Of a stretch of 64,000 bases of DNA, positions 61,553 through 64,000 are shown one piece after another. The position numbers were made by a program, and so were the translations under genes. Source of the DNA: Coriaria nepalensis (Eukaryota > Streptophyta > Magnoliopsida > Cucurbitales > Coriariaceae). The notes under the pieces were generated by a model. It was not told where the DNA came from. It worked only from the letters and a program-made list of their open reading frames with translations, and did no database searches. Numbering within the stretch: the first letter of the stretch is position 1; each line of letters begins with the position of its first letter. The stretch is taken from positions 2,790,001 to 2,854,000 of the forward strand of contig CP114486.1 of assembly GCA_027186245.1 (NCBI GenBank). Direction: 5' to 3'.

Positions 61553-61586
61553 GGAGGAGGGAGGGAGGGAGGGAGGGAGGGAGGGA
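61553..61586 (+). repeat. (GGGA)n array, potential G-quadruplex
   Basis: After GGTGGGAGGA the array runs GGGAGGGAGGGA... with eight evenly spaced GGG tracts separated by a single A. Four GGG tracts with one-base loops are enough for a stable parallel quadruplex, so this array could form one or two. It sits about 2 kb past any coding region. Confidence 0.9.
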
Positions 61587-62618
61587 AATGAAACTTTATT
61601 AAAGGAAGAAAGGAGAAGCGAGGAGAATTTAAAGTAAAATAATAAATTCTTAAATGTGGTTTATAATTTATGATGAATTTATTTATTTTAATTGTATGAA
61701 TTAGTTTTATATTTTTATATTATATATTATATTATATTAATTTATGTATGATTGAGATAAAAAAAATTTATTATAGACATAATTTGTTAAAAAAATTATA
61801 TAAGTAAGTATTTAATTTTTAGAATCTAAGTATTTCTTTACTTATGGGTATTATTCTATAAATCTAATAAGAGATATATTATGTAAGCATATTTCATAAA
61901 ATGAAATGTAAATACATCTATTTTAAATATGATTTTAATATAATATTAAATTTTTTAAACCTAATTATTATTATTTTTCCTTAAAATGTATTATAAAAGA
62001 ATAATAAACTTTTTACTTATAAATCAACCAAGCATATTCCATTCAAGCAATATAGGATAATTTCCAATGTAGGATATTTTTTTACTTAATGTTAAGTTTG
62101 GACATAATTTTAAAAGCACGTTTTTATATTTTAAAATATATTTTTATATTTTAAACCCTAAAAATAATTGTCAAACATGTACAAAAAGTAATAAAATGTG
62201 AAAAATAAATGTCAAATAGATACGTTAAAGTAAAAATACATATTATTGGAGAACATAAAATGCGTAAGTTATTTTCAAATGATTATCTATTTTATTATTT
62301 TTTAAATTTGAAAAAATCGAATACATTGCCAAATAAAGGCTATATATGATATCACAATTCAAGACGCTATGAATTTGCGATACATTTTTTATTAATCAAA
62401 ACAACCATGCTTCTACAACACAAACTCTTACCTCTAATCAAGTCGTAATATCATAAAATATAAAACTTGGTTTATTCCAAAGAAAAAGCTGATTAAACTT
62501 TAGTTTCATCCAAGCTTGAGTTCTAAGTAAACAGAACTTGCTAAACAAGAATGAAAAATGTAATTATTAATTATAAATTATCGGTCACCTGATGACGATC
62601 AAGTGCTTAATTAATTAA

Positions 62619-63587
62619 TTAAAATTTTGGAAATTGGACCTTAGAAGCACATCTACCTCTCGGTAGATGTGGGCACTCGATAATTTCGGACCCAGAAGTG
62701 TCGACACACACATATATTTGATAAATTTGGCTGTTCCCGGCCGAATCTTTGTTGCATTCAATTCCGGCAGCATGTCCTAGTCCCTCTTTTATTGCATCAG
62801 CCACACTGTCTAAGCTGTAATCCCCATCATCTGGCTCAATCCCTGCATTCTTGAGTATTTGCAAAAGGTTGGCCTTCTCCTTGAGCCTTAGAGCTGCCTC
62901 GAAGTATCCGCGTTGGTCTAGTTCCGATTCGGCACATGTTCCGTGCTTCTCCCATTCATGTGACCAGAACCTGTAACCGTTGCTGCTTGGGCAGCTCAGA
63001 GACGGCCATTTCTTTTGTAGGCTGCTCAATAGATCTGAGATCTACGTACACAAAAAATCACACAAAAATGACAGTAATTATAATCAATACGTTCAGTACT
63101 AACCCTAAGTTAATTAAACACACGTGCATATACACATATTACTAAACTAAATAGTTCTTCTCTAGCTAGTATCAAAAAGATATATATGTCCTACCCAATA
63201 CACATAGGTAGCTGATGTTAATTAGTAAATTAAAAATGTACCTGGATTTTATCAAAAACGCTGTCGGGGTCACAGCTTGATGGGTAGGATCCATCCTTGT
63301 AATTAGGCCAAAGACCATGGATGCCAAAATCGGCAACTGGTTTTCCGGTTGACGGGTAACAACAACTGTGTTTCGTATCGCAGTATGCTCCTGGCCACTG
63401 TATCATGCAACATGTGTATGTAAGTTAATCAAAATCATTTGGATCAATAACAAAACAAAACTACATTTGTTTACACGATGATCACCTGTTGAACAAAGTA
63501 GAAGAAATCAAAGTCATCAGCTGAAAGACAGAGAAACGACAGGTATTGTAGTATCAGAATCTTGATGAGGATTGAGGATGAGTACAT
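62619..63587 (-). CDS. Secreted S-like ribonuclease, RNase T2 family
   Basis: Three exons read leftward: 63587-63486, 63397-63242 and 63041-62619, phase 0, about 226 residues. A signal peptide covers about residues 1-22 (MYSSSILIKILILQYLSFLC). Both T2 active-site motifs are intact: FGIHGLWPNY (catalytic His near 61) and WSHEWEKHGTC (His 114, Glu 115, His 119). Cysteines typical of the family are present (CDTKHSCCYP, C-terminal ECPHLPRGRC). The enzyme cleaves RNA to 2',3'-cyclic phosphates in the apoplast or vacuole. The acidic character and lack of hypervariable regions point to the S-like class (RNS1/RNS3, phosphate salvage and senescence) rather than self-incompatibility S-RNases. Its place next to GALT1 matches RNS3 (At1g26820), recalled from memory. 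Confidence 0.93.
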
Positions 63588-64000
63588 CTTATTGGGTGTA
63601 GTAATTGCTTTCTCTTTCGAGTTGAACAATTTATAATGGAGTTAGCTGAAGAAAGCTTTGCTTTAATTTATAGATTGAGATGGAGATGAAAATGGATATG
63701 GATGGAGCATCTTCGAAAGTATATGCGTACTCGTCACATTAATCTATTACATTCCTTGGCGTAACTTGCGTTCTCCCCACGTTTGTTAAGCTAACCCTGT
63801 TAAGCTTACTCATGAGTCATGACGATCATCTCTTGCTTCTTGATTTTGTATTTCTTTCTTAGAGATAGATTACAAACATGTGGTACTTCTGTAATTAGTT
63901 CGGTTGGGTCGGTCATGTGAAAGGATTGCAAACTCGTTTACCCTACACACTTTTGTTGCTTCGACTTTTGGTATAGTTATCAGCAGAGATGATTATGATG
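63588..64000. promoter_or_regulatory. Promoter region of the RNase T2 gene
   Basis: Upstream of the leftward RNase gene. A TATA-like element (TTATAAATTG on the minus strand, near 63628-63638) lies about 45 bp from the start codon, which is close, so the leader would be short. No other gene is visible before the window ends. Confidence 0.4.

Larger units (their letters stand above)
58961..62618. other. Intergenic region with several microsatellites
   Basis: About 3.7 kb without a supported gene. T-run at 58976-58994, ATA repeat at 59091-59128, AT repeats at 59653-59668 and 59931-59946, a (TA)20 run at 60852-60891 and a G-rich GGGA array at 61553-61586. The ORF at 60734-60919 crosses the TA run and is an artefact. 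Confidence 0.6.

Noticed and set aside
1..64000. CRISPR arrays, operons or prokaryotic defence systems
   Set aside because: The window is clearly plant nuclear DNA with spliced genes; no regularly spaced direct repeats with unique spacers were seen.

Overview
The window is nuclear DNA of a flowering plant, from a eudicot outside the Brassicaceae. It has low gene density, AT-rich spacers, GT-AG introns throughout, and plant-specific families: a NAC factor, a CYP704B P450, a chloroplast NDH lumen subunit, an alpha-expansin, LOF-type and CC-type MYBs, and a PSY-type peptide. Twelve intact protein-coding genes can be modelled exon by exon with phase-consistent splice sites. There is also one broken gene (a CASP-like remnant) and several degraded transposons.

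Layout. 1-180: possible leader of a leftward gene that lies outside the window. 4601-5666 (+): NAP-type NAC factor. 6642-8706 (+): CYP704B1-type fatty acid omega-hydroxylase. 9134-9828 (+): PsbQ-like NDH subunit PNSL2. 10164-10447 (-): frameshifted 3' end of a CASP-like gene. 12287-13355 (+): endosulfine-type PP2A regulator. 14328-16801 (-): four-KH RNA-binding protein. 17892-19708 (+): plastid-targeted methyltransferase, divergent from the KH gene across a short shared promoter. 23182-26346: Mutator-like element with TIRs of about 630 bp and a decayed transposase. 31068-32054 (+): alpha-expansin. 32760-34322: truncated Ty1/copia element with one LTR and a primer binding site. 35401-37474 (-): secreted GMC oxidoreductase. 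38008-39398 (-): MYB-CC factor. 41610-42470: foldback element. 43078-43595 (-): three-exon precursor of a tyrosine-sulfated PSY-type peptide. 43658-44533: small deletion derivative of the same Mutator family. 45186-46040: hAT-like GC-rich sequence and a copia RNase H fragment. 47204-48380 (-): R2R3-MYB of the MYB105/MYB117 group. 53404-56888 (-): GALT1-type galectin-domain galactosyltransferase. 62619-63587 (-): secreted RNase T2.

The genes do not form a pathway or operon. What connects them is ancestry: from memory, nearly every gene has its closest Arabidopsis counterpart in one of three chromosome-1 intervals (around At1g14150-At1g14220, At1g26770-At1g26820 and At1g69490-At1g69580), which are duplicated remnants of one ancestral segment. 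This window appears to carry that segment in a less fractionated form. The most interesting items are the PSY-type peptide gene, which no simple ORF scan shows, the ancestral block itself, the stop-free 102-nt intron in the MYB gene, and the two generations of one long-TIR Mutator family.
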